A DNA stretch of 64,000 nt from Stenotrophomonas pavanii (GCF_900101175.1 NZ_FNFQ01000004.1:213991-277990), one strand, 5' to 3'. Counted from the stretch's first letter, positions 53,082-61,452 are shown. Notes: generated by a model from the sequence alone, not told the origin. Numbers and translations are program-made.

Positions 53082-53987
53082 ATGACTCACTACCGTAAAC
53101 CACCCCTGTCGATTCAGGAGCAGTTGGATCTCCTCCAGCAGCGCGGGCTTGCCATCGGCGACGTCGCCAACGCCAATCGCTATCTGCAGCGTGTTGGCTA
53201 CTACCGCCTCATGGGCTATCTCTACACACAGCGTGTGTCCGGTAGCGACAGCTTCCGAGCTCAAGCGACATTCGAAGAAGCGGTCAGTCTCTATGAATTC
53301 GATAGGGCCCTTCGAGACCTGGTAATGGAGGCCGTTGGCCATATCGAGGTCGCAACGCGGACCGTGCTCACGTACCACTTTGCCCATGCCTATGGCGCCT
53401 TCGGCCATTTGGAGCCGCGCAATCTGGCATTCACCGGGCAAGAGTATGCGGATTGGCTCGGCGGCGTCGAAAGTGAAGTGACGCGCTCCAAGGAGGCGTT
53501 TATTCGGCACTACAAGGACAAGTACGCCTCACCCGCATTCCCCAGAGTACCGATCTGGATGGCGACAGAAGTCATGTCGCTCGGCTCGCTTTCTCGTTTC
53601 TACAAAGCGCTGCGCTCCAGAGAACAGAAGGCTGTTGCGGGGGAGATGCTGCTGGCCGCGCCAGTCTTCGCAAACTGGCTGCATGTCACCAGCGTGGCGC
53701 GAAACGTCGTTGCACACCACAGTAGGTTATGGAACAAGGAGCTCGGTGTTTCGGCAGTTCGCCCACGGTCGGCAGGATGGTCTGAGCGCGAGGCGCCATA
53801 CGCACCGAATCGTTGCTTCTTTCTGTTGCTCCTGCTTCGCCGACTTTTGGAAGCGACGACCGCTGATTTCAGGGATTGGCGTGAACGTGTCGATACCCAC
53901 CTCTCGGCTGGCCTGACGACCGAAGTCCGAACGAGAAGCATCGGGGCTGCGACTGGATGGCAGGACCATCGCCTTTGGCGCGGGTAA
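53082..53987 (+). CDS. Abi_2 (AbiD/AbiF)-family protein with HEPN ribonuclease motif
   Basis: 301 residues from ATG 53082, which has GGAG eight bases upstream; a longer frame to 53037 would start inside the RNA terminator and is rejected. The N-terminus (YRKPPLSIQEQLDLLQQRGL, NANRYLQRVGYYRLMGYLY) and the middle (LYEFDRALRDLVMEAVGHIEVATRT) match Abi_2. The HEPN RxxxxH motif is complete: R207-NVVA-H212 in VARNVVAHHSRLWN. HEPN domains of this family are RNases linked to phage-triggered growth arrest and are thought to be related to the ancestor of Cas13. Lower GC than neighbours suggests transfer. Confidence 0.85.
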   Translation: MTHYRKPPLSIQEQLDLLQQRGLAIGDVANANRYLQRVGYYRLMGYLYTQRVSGSDSFRAQATFEEAVSLYEFDRALRDLVMEAVGHIEVATRTVLTYHFAHAYGAFGHLEPRNLAFTGQEYADWLGGVESEVTRSKEAFIRHYKDKYASPAFPRVPIWMATEVMSLGSLSRFYKALRSREQKAVAGEMLLAAPVFANWLHVTSVARNVVAHHSRLWNKELGVSAVRPRSAGWSEREAPYAPNRCFFLLLLLRRLLEATTADFRDWRERVDTHLSAGLTTEVRTRSIGAATGWQDHRLWRG

Positions 53988-54539
53988 GTCCCAGGAGGCG
54001 CCGCTTCCTCCAGACATTTGTTGCGAATGGCCGATTAGGGGGGGGGGGCGGTCAATGGCGGCCCAGCCCCCAAACAGGCACCGCTGCTCATCCAGCACCA
54101 ACCCATTGAAGCGCCCAAACCGCGCCTCAACCCACGAAGGCCCCGCGCTTTCCACCAGCAACCGCCCCTGGCTCTGGTGCAGATCCAGCCACCGCTCGAA
54201 GCTGATGCTCAGGCGCTCAATATCAGGCGCCCGCCACCGTGCATCGGCAGGTATGCGGATCAGCACGCGCGAGGGCGCGTTCTCCACCTCCATTACCAGC
54301 ACGCCCTTGCACCGGATCTCGAAGGACGTCGCCCCGGCATGGCGCGCGTGCAGTTCAAAGCCCTCGTGGGCCTTCGCGGTCACGAAGCCGTGCGCATCAC
54401 TGTGCAGCAGGCGGTAATCGGCCGGCTGCAGCTTCTGGTAGGCCCACACTTGATCGCCCGCGGGTTCGGGCCACTCCACCCACATCGCGCCGATCACCGC
54501 GATGCACACCACCGCAGCGGCCAGGCCGTGCATCTTCAT
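53727..54539 (-). CDS. Hypothetical exported protein, C-terminus extended by a poly-G tract shift
   Basis: The frame as sequenced gives 270 residues from ATG 54539. The first ~168 are protein-like: a signal/anchor helix (MHGLAAAVVCIAVIGAMWVEW), then YQKLQPADYRLLHSDAHGF, VLIRIPADARWRAPDIERLSISF and a GLVLDEQRCLFGG end. After an 11-base C run (G on the plus strand, 54038-54048), the frame continues for about 100 residues antisense to abi, which is not credible. With 10 bases in the run a TAA follows immediately (54035-54037), ending the protein at about 168 residues. Family not recognised. Confidence 0.55.
   Translation of the reverse strand: MKMHGLAAAVVCIAVIGAMWVEWPEPAGDQVWAYQKLQPADYRLLHSDAHGFVTAKAHEGFELHARHAGATSFEIRCKGVLVMEVENAPSRVLIRIPADARWRAPDIERLSISFERWLDLHQSQGRLLVESAGPSWVEARFGRFNGLVLDEQRCLFGGWAAIDRPPPLIGHSQQMSGGSGASWDLPAPKAMVLPSSRSPDASRSDFGRQASREVGIDTFTPIPEISGRRFQKSAKQEQQKEATIRCVWRLALRPSCRPWANCRNTELLVP
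54038..54048 (+). repeat. Homopolymeric tract of 11 G
   Basis: Eleven consecutive G at the 3' end of the minus-strand gene. Its length decides whether that gene stops at once or reads into the abi gene. Confidence 0.9.
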
Positions 54540-54586
54540 TCGTCACCCCGCACACAGGCAGAAAGGTACTCGCCGTAAGCGCGCGC

Positions 54587-54943
54587 TCAGTCCTTGGGAC
54601 GCATCCGCTCGTGGATGAAGGCCGTGAGTGCCATATCGGCCATCACCAGCCCCTCCATCACCCGATCGCCCACGTACTGCTCGGGCTCACCGTTCTGGCG
54701 GGTGCGCTCGGCTGCCAGCAGGATTTCCTGCACGATGCGCTGGCCGGTTGCCGCGCAGTCGGCGTCGGACATCGCCATCTGCCGGCTGCGCAGGTGATGT
54801 CGCTCGGGCCAGGGCTGGCCGTCGGCAGCAGCGCCCGCGCCGATGGCGTGCAGGATGGCGATGAGGCTGTTGGGGGCAGGGGTCGGAGCGCGTGACGGCG
54901 CTTCCTGGATCGGGCGCGAGGGCGGGGATTGCGGCGTGGTCAT
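54587..54943 (-). CDS. Hypothetical protein
   Basis: 118 residues from ATG 54943. A Pro/Ser-rich N-terminus (TTPQSPPSRPIQEAPSRAPTP) leads into a helical domain (NSLIAILHAIGAGAAADGQPW, GQRIVQEILLAAERTRQNGE, YVGDRVMEGLVMADMALTAFIHERM). No signal peptide. Family not recognised. Its upstream sequence is unusually palindrome-rich. Confidence 0.6.
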   Translation of the reverse strand: MTTPQSPPSRPIQEAPSRAPTPAPNSLIAILHAIGAGAAADGQPWPERHHLRSRQMAMSDADCAATGQRIVQEILLAAERTRQNGEPEQYVGDRVMEGLVMADMALTAFIHERMRPKD

Positions 54944-55588
54944 GGCGGGCTCCGTGCAAGCAGGCGGAAGCCGCCACCGATAAAGGTGGCGGGCAGGGCG
55001 TGGCTCGAAAACCGGTGTGTGATGATCGCCGGTGGGCACGAGGCCCCCACGCCCCGCCCGCCATAGCCGGCAGACGGATTGCCAGCCGGCACCACGCAAG
55101 GTGATGCCGGCTGGCAAGCGCAAACTTCATCACAACAACGGGTTTTCGAGTCCCGACCACCGATGCACGGTGGCGCAGTAACGATTACCTGCTGTTGTGC
55201 GGAATGCCAACGGGTAGGGGTCAATGCCGCCAAAACCCGAGACGCTTTTGGCATTGTCGCATAGCGCCGGAAGCGGCGAGAGCCTTGGCATGCTTGGCGC
55301 AGCGGCACTTCTGGAACGGAGTCGTCAGAACCTTCCGTCAGAGATGTAAGGGGCGGCAAATGCGACAGCACTCGCCCATCGGGCATGTGTGATCGCTCAT
55401 GCAACCGAACCGCTGCGACACCCGCGAGATGGTTTAAATGACTTCTTGCCTATTGAACCTACCGAGTGCCGCGCGCAATCTGACTACTGCTGTAGTCACG
55501 CGGGGCTGCCCTGCCCGCAGCAGGACGGTCTTGTAGCGTTTGAACGGATTCCACCCACTGGCGCAGGCCAATACAAGGATCACTGTAC
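54944..55588. other. Gene-free, palindrome-rich region
   Basis: 645 bases without a supported gene. It holds CCGCCACC / GGTGGCGG (54971-54992) and a perfect 11-base inverted repeat GCCAGCCGGCA (55081-55091) / TGCCGGCTGGC (55105-55115). The minus-strand frame of the downstream gene stays open to 55123 (and an overlapping frame to 55160), which may reflect a mobile cassette boundary. A minus-strand promoter for 54943 is likely in this stretch but I cannot place it. Confidence 0.45.
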
Positions 55589-56191
55589 GTGTTACGCCGC
55601 AGTCGACTCCTTCTGTCCGCGGGTCTGCTCCCGCTTCCGTGGTTCCTGTTCTGGACCAGCGTTGCCGCCGTGTTCGCGCCGGGCTACAACTCGCTTGCAC
55701 AGCACGCCAGCGAGCTGCTGCAGGCGCCAACGCTTGCAAGCGTCTGCGGCAGGATCGCCGCCATCGGCTCCGGTGTCGGCTTCGTGGCGTTCTCCATCGG
55801 GGTATGGCGGGAGTCCGGCCGCCGGCTTGCAGTAGGTGCAATCTGCTGGTTGGTCTTTGGCATTTCCATGCTGACCAACGGGCTCTGGCCCATGGGCCAT
55901 CCGATGCACGGCTTCTATACCATTGGTATCGCAAACATCATTGCACCGGCGATGTCGCATATCGAATTGAGCGCGTGGTCTGCCAACCGAAGGGCGTACG
56001 CTGTGACCGCTGTGGCGAGCATCGCGGGCATCGTCTATCTCTGGTTGAACGTGGTGGGAGCGGACCCGGAAGGATTCAGGGGGCTGACCCAGCGCGTGTT
56101 CTCGTCAATCAACTCACTGTGGCCGTTCCTGGTTGCGTTGTATCTGTTGCGGCGGGGTTCAAGCGCGCTGCGGACGCAGCCTACGCATTGA
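55589..56191 (+). CDS. DUF998-type membrane protein
   Basis: 200 residues from GTG 55589 with AAGGAT nine bases upstream. Six hydrophobic helices and the segment PGYNSLAQHASELLQAPTLASVCG near the N-terminus match DUF998, whose members span the inner membrane. FGISMLTNGLWPMGHPMHGFYTIGI is also typical. Function unknown. Base composition is slightly lower in GC than the core genome. Confidence 0.75.
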   Translation: MLRRSRLLLSAGLLPLPWFLFWTSVAAVFAPGYNSLAQHASELLQAPTLASVCGRIAAIGSGVGFVAFSIGVWRESGRRLAVGAICWLVFGISMLTNGLWPMGHPMHGFYTIGIANIIAPAMSHIELSAWSANRRAYAVTAVASIAGIVYLWLNVVGADPEGFRGLTQRVFSSINSLWPFLVALYLLRRGSSALRTQPTH

Positions 56192-56246
56192 TGGGTAGGT
56201 ATGCAGGCACATGGACGACTATTAGGCGTGTGGAGCTGAGAACAGG

Positions 56247-56612
56247 ATGAGGATTTTTCGCCGCCAGCTGATCTACGTCCAAGTGCACCAGGACCATTTT
56301 ACTGCGCGCTTGGTCGGTGGAGACAGGACCATCCGTCGCCAGTGTCATGCCCTTGGTAATCGCGCGGGCCCAATCAAGGACTTCTCGAATATCCGGCCCC
56401 TGCTCAAGGCGATCTTCTCGGAACTCATGCCCGGGTTCTCTTTCGTCAAGCCGTGGGGGATTCTGCACTTTGATCCGGTTGAGTACCCGGTTACGAAGGA
56501 GGAACTGGCCGGGTTTCAGAAGGCTGCCATGCAAAGTGGTGTGAACTTCTGTTTTCTCTCCACGTGGGAGCAGCGGCATGAAGACAGGGATCTGTTGGAG
56601 ATGTTCAAGTAG
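56247..56612 (+). CDS. Hypothetical protein, weak similarity to small MreB-like family
   Basis: 121 residues from ATG 56247. It has LIYVQVHQDHFTARLV, DFSNIRPLLKAIFSELMPG and VTKEELAGFQKAAMQSG. Order and spacing recall a family of ~150-residue proteins often annotated rod-shape-determining-like in Xanthomonadaceae, but the match is by eye. No signal or membrane segment. It follows the DUF998 gene by 55 bases. Confidence 0.5.
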   Translation: MRIFRRQLIYVQVHQDHFTARLVGGDRTIRRQCHALGNRAGPIKDFSNIRPLLKAIFSELMPGFSFVKPWGILHFDPVEYPVTKEELAGFQKAAMQSGVNFCFLSTWEQRHEDRDLLEMFK

Positions 56613-56680
56613 GGTTCGGCCCGATACTTCGTTCCATGCCAAGCAGATTCGTGGTTGGGCCTGTTCGAGACACTGTTAGC

Positions 56681-56704
56681 GTCCGCTATTGGCCGAGAGC
56701 GGAC
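56681..56704. repeat. Short inverted repeat
   Basis: GTCCGCT / AGCGGAC with a ten-base loop, in the gap between 56612 and 56765. Possibly a terminator or dispersed repeat. Confidence 0.4.
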
Positions 56705-56764
56705 ATCGTTCGACGACCTGCTGCGTTGATCCACCGTCGGCTAAAGCACGTGTCTCTCCTTCTC

Positions 56765-57199
56765 TCAATTGATGATCTCCCCACTCCCCGAAGCAACAAA
56801 CGCCTTCAACTGCCGAACGAACTCCCCGTCGTAGAGCTCCCACTCCACAATCTCCCCAACCACCCGCAACGGCTGCGCACTCCGATACGACCGCGTCGGG
56901 TTCCCGGGAAACTTCTTGTTGGTCACGTTCGGGTCGTCCTCAAACGGCCCGGTCGGCTCCACCACATACACGCGCGGCCGCCCCTCACCCCGGGCCATCT
57001 CCGCAGCCAGCCCGGCGCCCTTGGCAATCGTGGTGAAGTAGACGTGGTTCATCACCACGCTGTCGCGATAGTTGGAGCGGAAGCCCGCGCTCAGCAGCTC
57101 GCCCACCGCCAGATCAGCGCGGGTGCCGTGATAGAACGGCCCGGCGACCTGGTCGCAGGTGTCATGCGAAACGGGTGTCCATTCAGTGTCCTGCGCCAT
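56765..57199 (-). CDS. arr: Rifamycin ADP-ribosyltransferase (Arr)
   Basis: 144 residues, the normal Arr length. Landmarks are GPFYHGTRADLAVGELLSAGF with the NAD-binding His, VMNHVYFTT, RVYVVEPTGPFEDDPN with the active-site Asp, and NKKFPGNPTRSYRS. It inactivates rifampicin by ADP-ribosylation in the cytoplasm. It is chromosomal and stands alone, with no integron or insertion sequence seen nearby, so it is likely an intrinsic resistance gene. Divergent from nothing; a terminator separates it from ubiK. Confidence 0.95.
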   Translation of the reverse strand: MAQDTEWTPVSHDTCDQVAGPFYHGTRADLAVGELLSAGFRSNYRDSVVMNHVYFTTIAKGAGLAAEMARGEGRPRVYVVEPTGPFEDDPNVTNKKFPGNPTRSYRSAQPLRVVGEIVEWELYDGEFVRQLKAFVASGSGEIIN

Positions 57200-57301
57200 C
57201 GCTGCTGCCCCTGCTTGTCCTGCCGGATCGACAGGCCGGCGAGTCTAGGGCGCCCGGTGGGCCTTGCTGCAAGGCCCCATCCGGGAAATAATCTGTAAAC
57301 G

Positions 57302-57326
57302 GGAGGCGCGGTGCGCCTCCTTTTTT
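57302..57326. terminator. Rho-independent terminator
   Basis: GGAGGCGC / GCGCCTCC stem with a three-base loop followed by six T residues on the plus strand. On the minus strand it lies just after the ubiK stop. Confidence 0.75.
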
Positions 57327-57577
57327 CATTCTGCGGCGCCGCGCCCTTCCAGCTCGCGCACGGCAGTTTCCAGTGCATCCAGCTTCTGGCGGGTCTTCAG
57401 CAGCACGGCGCGCTGCACTTCGAACTCCTCGCGGGTGACCAGGTCCAGCTTGGCCAGGCCGGCCTGCAGCGCGCTCTTGAAGGTGGCCTGCAGTTCCTCG
57501 CGCGATTCGCGCAGGCCCGGCGGCACCAGGTCGCTGAGGCGACGGGCGAGGTCATCGATTTGATTCAGGTCGATCAT
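57326..57577 (-). CDS. ubiK: Ubiquinone biosynthesis accessory factor UbiK (YqiC/BMFP family)
   Basis: 83 residues from ATG 57577 (GGAG upstream). IDDLARRLSDLVPPGLRESREELQ leads into VTREEFEVQRAVLLKTRQKLDALETAVRELE, a C-terminal coiled coil typical of UbiK. It supports the ubiquinone-synthesis complex and is divergent from the PII gene. Confidence 0.88.
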   Translation of the reverse strand: MIDLNQIDDLARRLSDLVPPGLRESREELQATFKSALQAGLAKLDLVTREEFEVQRAVLLKTRQKLDALETAVRELEGRGAAE

Positions 57578-57729
57578 GGGGTGCTCCGTGGGGGTGGGCC
57601 CGTGCATCCGGCGCGGGCAGGCCATTCGGGCACAAGGATACTGCTGGCACCCGCTGCCCGGACAGGCGGCAGCGGCTTCGCACGGGCCGCGTTCAGGCGC
57701 TATCCTCCACGCCGGAAGACAGGAGATAG

Positions 57730-58071
<342 letters not shown>

Positions 58072-58120
58072 GCGCGCCACGGGCTGCCGGCACACGACAG
58101 GGATGCCGGAATGCGACGAG

Positions 58121-58208
58121 GTAGAGTCGACTGTTAGTCGACTTGCGCGCGTAGCGCGGGGTTTTCCGGCTTCGGAACGAAGAGCAGTCGACTAACAGTC
58201 GACTCTAC
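58121..58208. repeat. SMAG REP pair, GTCGACT type
   Basis: Begins GTAGAGTCGACTGTTAGTCG and ends with the inverted arm and CTAC. It is nearly identical to the element at 45933-46019. Confidence 0.85.
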
Positions 58209-58317
58209 CTGGTCGGGCGCACGCTGCCGCCGAGGCATCATCCCCGTCGGGGCGTCCAGCCCCAACGACGTTGTCCCATCCGATCGCGCGATCAATCGCG
58301 CCCGAAAGACGCGGCGC

Positions 58318-58977
58318 TTACCGGCGCTTCGCCCACTTATAGAACCGCTTCCAGCCCTGCCGCACGGCGGCGACCCAGCCCGGATCGGCCACCAGTGCGG
58401 CCTGCGCGGCACTCGGCGCCTGGCCGGTCACGCGCTGGCGGATCTTCAGCAGGTTCTTCATGTCGCTGCGGCGCATCTGCCGGCTCAGTGGATTGCGGCG
58501 CAGCCAGCGAGGCGCGCGCCAGGCCGAGGTGAAGTCCAGCAGCACCGGTACGCCACCGCTGACCACCACGTTGGTGCCGTGCAGGTCGTTGTGGGTGATG
58601 CCGGCGGCGTGCAGGCGGCTGAGCGCGTGCTGCAGCTGCTCGAACACGTCATTGCCGACGGCCTGCGCGGTGCTCAGGGTCTGGCCGGGGATGAACTCCA
58701 TGCCCAGCGCCAGGCCACCGAGGGTGCCGAGCAGCGCGGGGGCATGCTTCCAGCCGCCGAGGCGCTGCAGCATGCGTGCTTCACGGCGCACCATCAGCCG
58801 CGCGATCAGCGAAACGGGAGTGCCGCGGTAGCGGGAATAGTCCTTGATGACCGCCTCGCGCCCGTCCAGGCAGGTGCGGTAGACGTCGGGGGCCAGGAAA
58901 CGCTCGCCGCGCTTGAGCAGCAGCGGGGAGGTGGCGCCATCGGCGCAGGAGGAGGGGGGCAGGGCAGGAAGATACAT
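58318..58977 (-). CDS. LPS/Kdo kinase-like protein (RIO/WaaP fold)
   Basis: 219 residues from ATG 58977. A kinase-like fold is visible: AVIKDYSRYRG (Lys), GMEFIPGQTL, then HAAGITHNDLHGTNVVV with the catalytic Asp and Asn, and VLLDFTSAW with the metal Asp. It likely phosphorylates lipopolysaccharide core sugar such as Kdo in the cytoplasm. It is divergent from the LpxO gene, another LPS-modifying function. Confidence 0.78.
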   Translation of the reverse strand: MYLPALPPSSCADGATSPLLLKRGERFLAPDVYRTCLDGREAVIKDYSRYRGTPVSLIARLMVRREARMLQRLGGWKHAPALLGTLGGLALGMEFIPGQTLSTAQAVGNDVFEQLQHALSRLHAAGITHNDLHGTNVVVSGGVPVLLDFTSAWRAPRWLRRNPLSRQMRRSDMKNLLKIRQRVTGQAPSAAQAALVADPGWVAAVRQGWKRFYKWAKRR

Positions 58978-59411
58978 GTCGGGGTCTCGGACGACCCGGT
59001 GGGTGGCGCAATGCGTCAAGCGAACCGGTGTTACAGGGAGTTACTAAGTTTTCGTTAATTTTAGTACTCGCCAGTTCGCTATTCCACGATTTGTCAGAGA
59101 AATGTCGGGGTCGTGGCTGGAACAGTTCGTCACGCAGAATCGGACAATTCTGTATCACTTATAAGGTTTGCCCCGCTGGATCAATGAGTTGGGCGCACTT
59201 CCAGCCCATTCATCGGCGGCGCGCTGAACGCCATGCACGTCCGGCTTGACCCCGGCGCACGCCCTGCCGACCATAAGCTGTTAACCCGCGACATCGGCGG
59301 CCGCCCCCCCTCCGGCACGTCCCCGTCCCCTGCCGCGTTCCCCACCGGTGCTGGCCGCCAGGCCGTGCATCGCCCCGTTTCCCGTTCCGGCCGCGGCTGG
59401 AGGAAAGTGCT
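58978..59411. other. Divergent intergenic region, AT-rich, no gene seen
   Basis: 434 bases between the LPS kinase-like gene and lpxO. AT-rich between 59035 and 59170, with TATAAG at 59160 but no convincing -35. Likely holds promoters for both genes. No protein-like frame. Confidence 0.45.
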
Positions 59412-60320
59412 TTGATCATCAAAATCGTCATTGCAGCGCTGTTCGTGGCCTGCGTGCTGTACATCCACTTCCGTGGCAAGGTCCGCGCGCGCTGGTCGCG
59501 CCAGCTGCTGGACCATTCCAGTTTCATGGCCCCGATCAACGTGGTCATGTACATGTTTTCGAAGGTGCCGACCACGCCGTTCCTGGACCCGGGCAAGGAG
59601 TTTCCGCAGCTGGAGCCGCTGCGCCAGAACTGGCAGATGATCCGCGACGAGGCGCTGGCGCTGCGCGACGCGCAGAAGATCGCTGCCTCCAGCACGTTCA
59701 ACGATGCCGGCTTCAATTCGTTCTTCCGTCGTGGCTGGAAGCGCTTCTACCTGAAGTGGTACGGCCCGTCGCATCCGTCGGCCAGGACGCTGTGCCCGAA
59801 GACTACGGCGCTGATCGAGTCGATCCCGGACGTGCGTGCGGCGATGTTCGCGCAGCTGCCGCCGGGCAGCGAGCTGCGCCCGCACCGCGACCCGTTCGCC
59901 GGCTCGCTGCGCCTGCACCTGGGCCTGAGCACGCCCAACGACGATGCCTGCTACATCGAAGTGGACGGCATCAAGAAGAGCTGGCGCGACGGCGAGTGGA
60001 TGATGTTCGACGAGACCTACATCCACCATGCGCACAACGAGACGCAGCAGGACCGGGTGATCCTGTTCTGCGACATCGCCCGCCCGCTGCGCTTCGGCCT
60101 GCCGGGCCTGTTCAACCGCGCGGTGGCGGCCACGCTGCTGGCCGGTGGTGCATCGCCGAACCTGCCGGGTGACCCGACCGGTGGCGTCAACAAGGCGTTC
60201 GGCAGTGTCTACAAGGTGCGCCTGAAGGCCAAGGCGCTGCGCGAGCGCAGCGTGGTGGCCTACCAGCTGATCAAGTGGGGCCTGGTGGTGGCGGTGATCG
60301 CCGGTATCTGGGCGCTTTGA
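59412..60320 (+). CDS. lpxO: LpxO-like lipid A 2-hydroxylase (aspartyl/asparaginyl beta-hydroxylase family)
   Basis: 302 residues from a TTG with GGAGGAAAG upstream. One N-terminal transmembrane helix is followed by the Fe(II)/2-oxoglutarate dioxygenase domain. Metal ligands are His and Asp in RPHRDPFAGSLRLHLGL and the distal His in YIHHAHNETQQDRVILFCD. LpxO hydroxylates a lipid A secondary acyl chain. A second hydrophobic helix closes the C-terminus (LIKWGLVVAVIAGIWAL). The gene ends before a REP element and the speE terminator. Confidence 0.85.
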   Translation: MIIKIVIAALFVACVLYIHFRGKVRARWSRQLLDHSSFMAPINVVMYMFSKVPTTPFLDPGKEFPQLEPLRQNWQMIRDEALALRDAQKIAASSTFNDAGFNSFFRRGWKRFYLKWYGPSHPSARTLCPKTTALIESIPDVRAAMFAQLPPGSELRPHRDPFAGSLRLHLGLSTPNDDACYIEVDGIKKSWRDGEWMMFDETYIHHAHNETQQDRVILFCDIARPLRFGLPGLFNRAVAATLLAGGASPNLPGDPTGGVNKAFGSVYKVRLKAKALRERSVVAYQLIKWGLVVAVIAGIWAL

Positions 60321-60335
60321 TCGTTACATGCGGTT

Positions 60336-60357
60336 GCCGGCCAGCGGCCGGCACTAC
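60336..60357 (+). repeat. Single SMAG REP arm
   Basis: GCCGGCCAGCGGCCGGCAC followed by TAC; only one half of the usual pair. Confidence 0.65.
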
Positions 60358-60366
60358 CGGAACATG

Positions 60367-60399
60367 AAAAAACCCGCGCTGTCGCCAGCGCGGGTTTTT
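60367..60399. terminator. Bidirectional rho-independent terminator
   Basis: CCCGCGCT / AGCGCGGG stem flanked by A6 and T5, between convergent lpxO and speE. Confidence 0.9.
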
Positions 60400-60406
60400 G
60401 TTTGGA

Positions 60407-61261
60407 TCAACCCTTCAATGCCGCCTGCACGAACGGCGGCGTCACCAGCACGCCGGTGTGCAGCGCGGCGGTGTAGTACAGGGTGTTGAAGGTCTTGGCG
60501 GCCGAGTCGGCCTGGCGGAAGTCGAAGCTGCTGTCGCCCTTGCGCGCCATGGTCACGCTCCACCAGCCGGTGGGGTAGCACGGCTGCGGGAACGGCAGGG
60601 TCTTGAACGAACCGAAGCCGGCCTTGCCCATTTCGGTGCGCATTTCGTTGATCAGTTCCAGCTGCATCAGCGGCGACTCGGACTGCTGCACCAGGATGCC
60701 GTCGTCCTTCAGGGCCTTGAAGCAGCTCTCGTAGAAGGCCTTGTTGAACAGGCCTTCGCCGGGGCCGACCGGGTCGGTCGAATCGACGATCACCACGTCC
60801 ACGCTGCCGGCCGGGCAGTTGGCCATGTAGGCCACGCCGTCATCGAACAGCAGCTCGGCGCGGGCGTCATCGTTGGAGTCGCACAGTTCCGGGAAGTGCT
60901 TGCGCGCCATCACGGTGACCTGCTCGTCGATATCGCACTGGGTCACGCTCTCCACGCCGCTGTGCTTGAGCACTTCGCGCAGGGTGCCGCAGTCGCCGCC
61001 ACCGATGATCACCACGCGCTTGGGCGCGGCGTGGGTGAACAGCACCGGGTGGCTGATCATCTCGTGGTAGAAGAAATTGTCCTTGCTGGTCAGCATGATG
61101 GCCCCGTCGATGGTCATCAGGTTGCCCCAGTCGGTGGTCTGGAAGATTTCGATCTTCTGGAACGGCGACTGCACCTCGTCCAGCTTGCCGGTGATGCGGT
61201 AGCCGATGGCCGAGCCGGTGCGCTCGAAGTGTTCGATGTACCAGTTGTTGCTGTCAGTCAT
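60407..61261 (-). CDS. speE: Spermidine synthase
   Basis: 284 residues from ATG 61261 (AGGA upstream). Landmarks: FQKIEIFQTTDWGNLMTIDG, VVIIGGGDCGTLREVLKH (decarboxylated-SAM binding), CDIDEQV and VDVVIVDSTDPVGPGEGLF with the catalytic Asp. It transfers aminopropyl to putrescine to give spermidine. Divergent from speA, so the two polyamine genes share a control region. Confidence 0.95.
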   Translation of the reverse strand: MTDSNNWYIEHFERTGSAIGYRITGKLDEVQSPFQKIEIFQTTDWGNLMTIDGAIMLTSKDNFFYHEMISHPVLFTHAAPKRVVIIGGGDCGTLREVLKHSGVESVTQCDIDEQVTVMARKHFPELCDSNDDARAELLFDDGVAYMANCPAGSVDVVIVDSTDPVGPGEGLFNKAFYESCFKALKDDGILVQQSESPLMQLELINEMRTEMGKAGFGSFKTLPFPQPCYPTGWWSVTMARKGDSSFDFRQADSAAKTFNTLYYTAALHTGVLVTPPFVQAALKG

Positions 61262-61350
61262 GGGAAAACGGTCCTGTTCGGAGGGGTGGAGCCGGGCTGG
61301 CGGGCGGGGCCGCGTGGCACAGATGCCACATCCGGACGGATCGGCCCGTT

Positions 61351-61420
61351 CAGGTTGGAACCTGTCACGGGCGCGGGCGCGCATGATAACGAACCTGTGG
61401 GCATATAGGCGTTATCATGC
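61351..61420. promoter_or_regulatory. Two palindromes in the speE-speA control region
   Basis: CAGGTT-GG-AACCTG at 61351-61364 and a perfect 11-base inverted repeat GCATGATAACG (61381-61391) / CGTTATCATGC (61410-61420) around an 18-base spacer containing TATAGG. The latter ends 32 bases before the speA ATG and could be an operator or a leader hairpin. Confidence 0.55.
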
Positions 61421-61452
61421 CCCCCCTTTTATTGCCAACAAGGCCGACTGAA

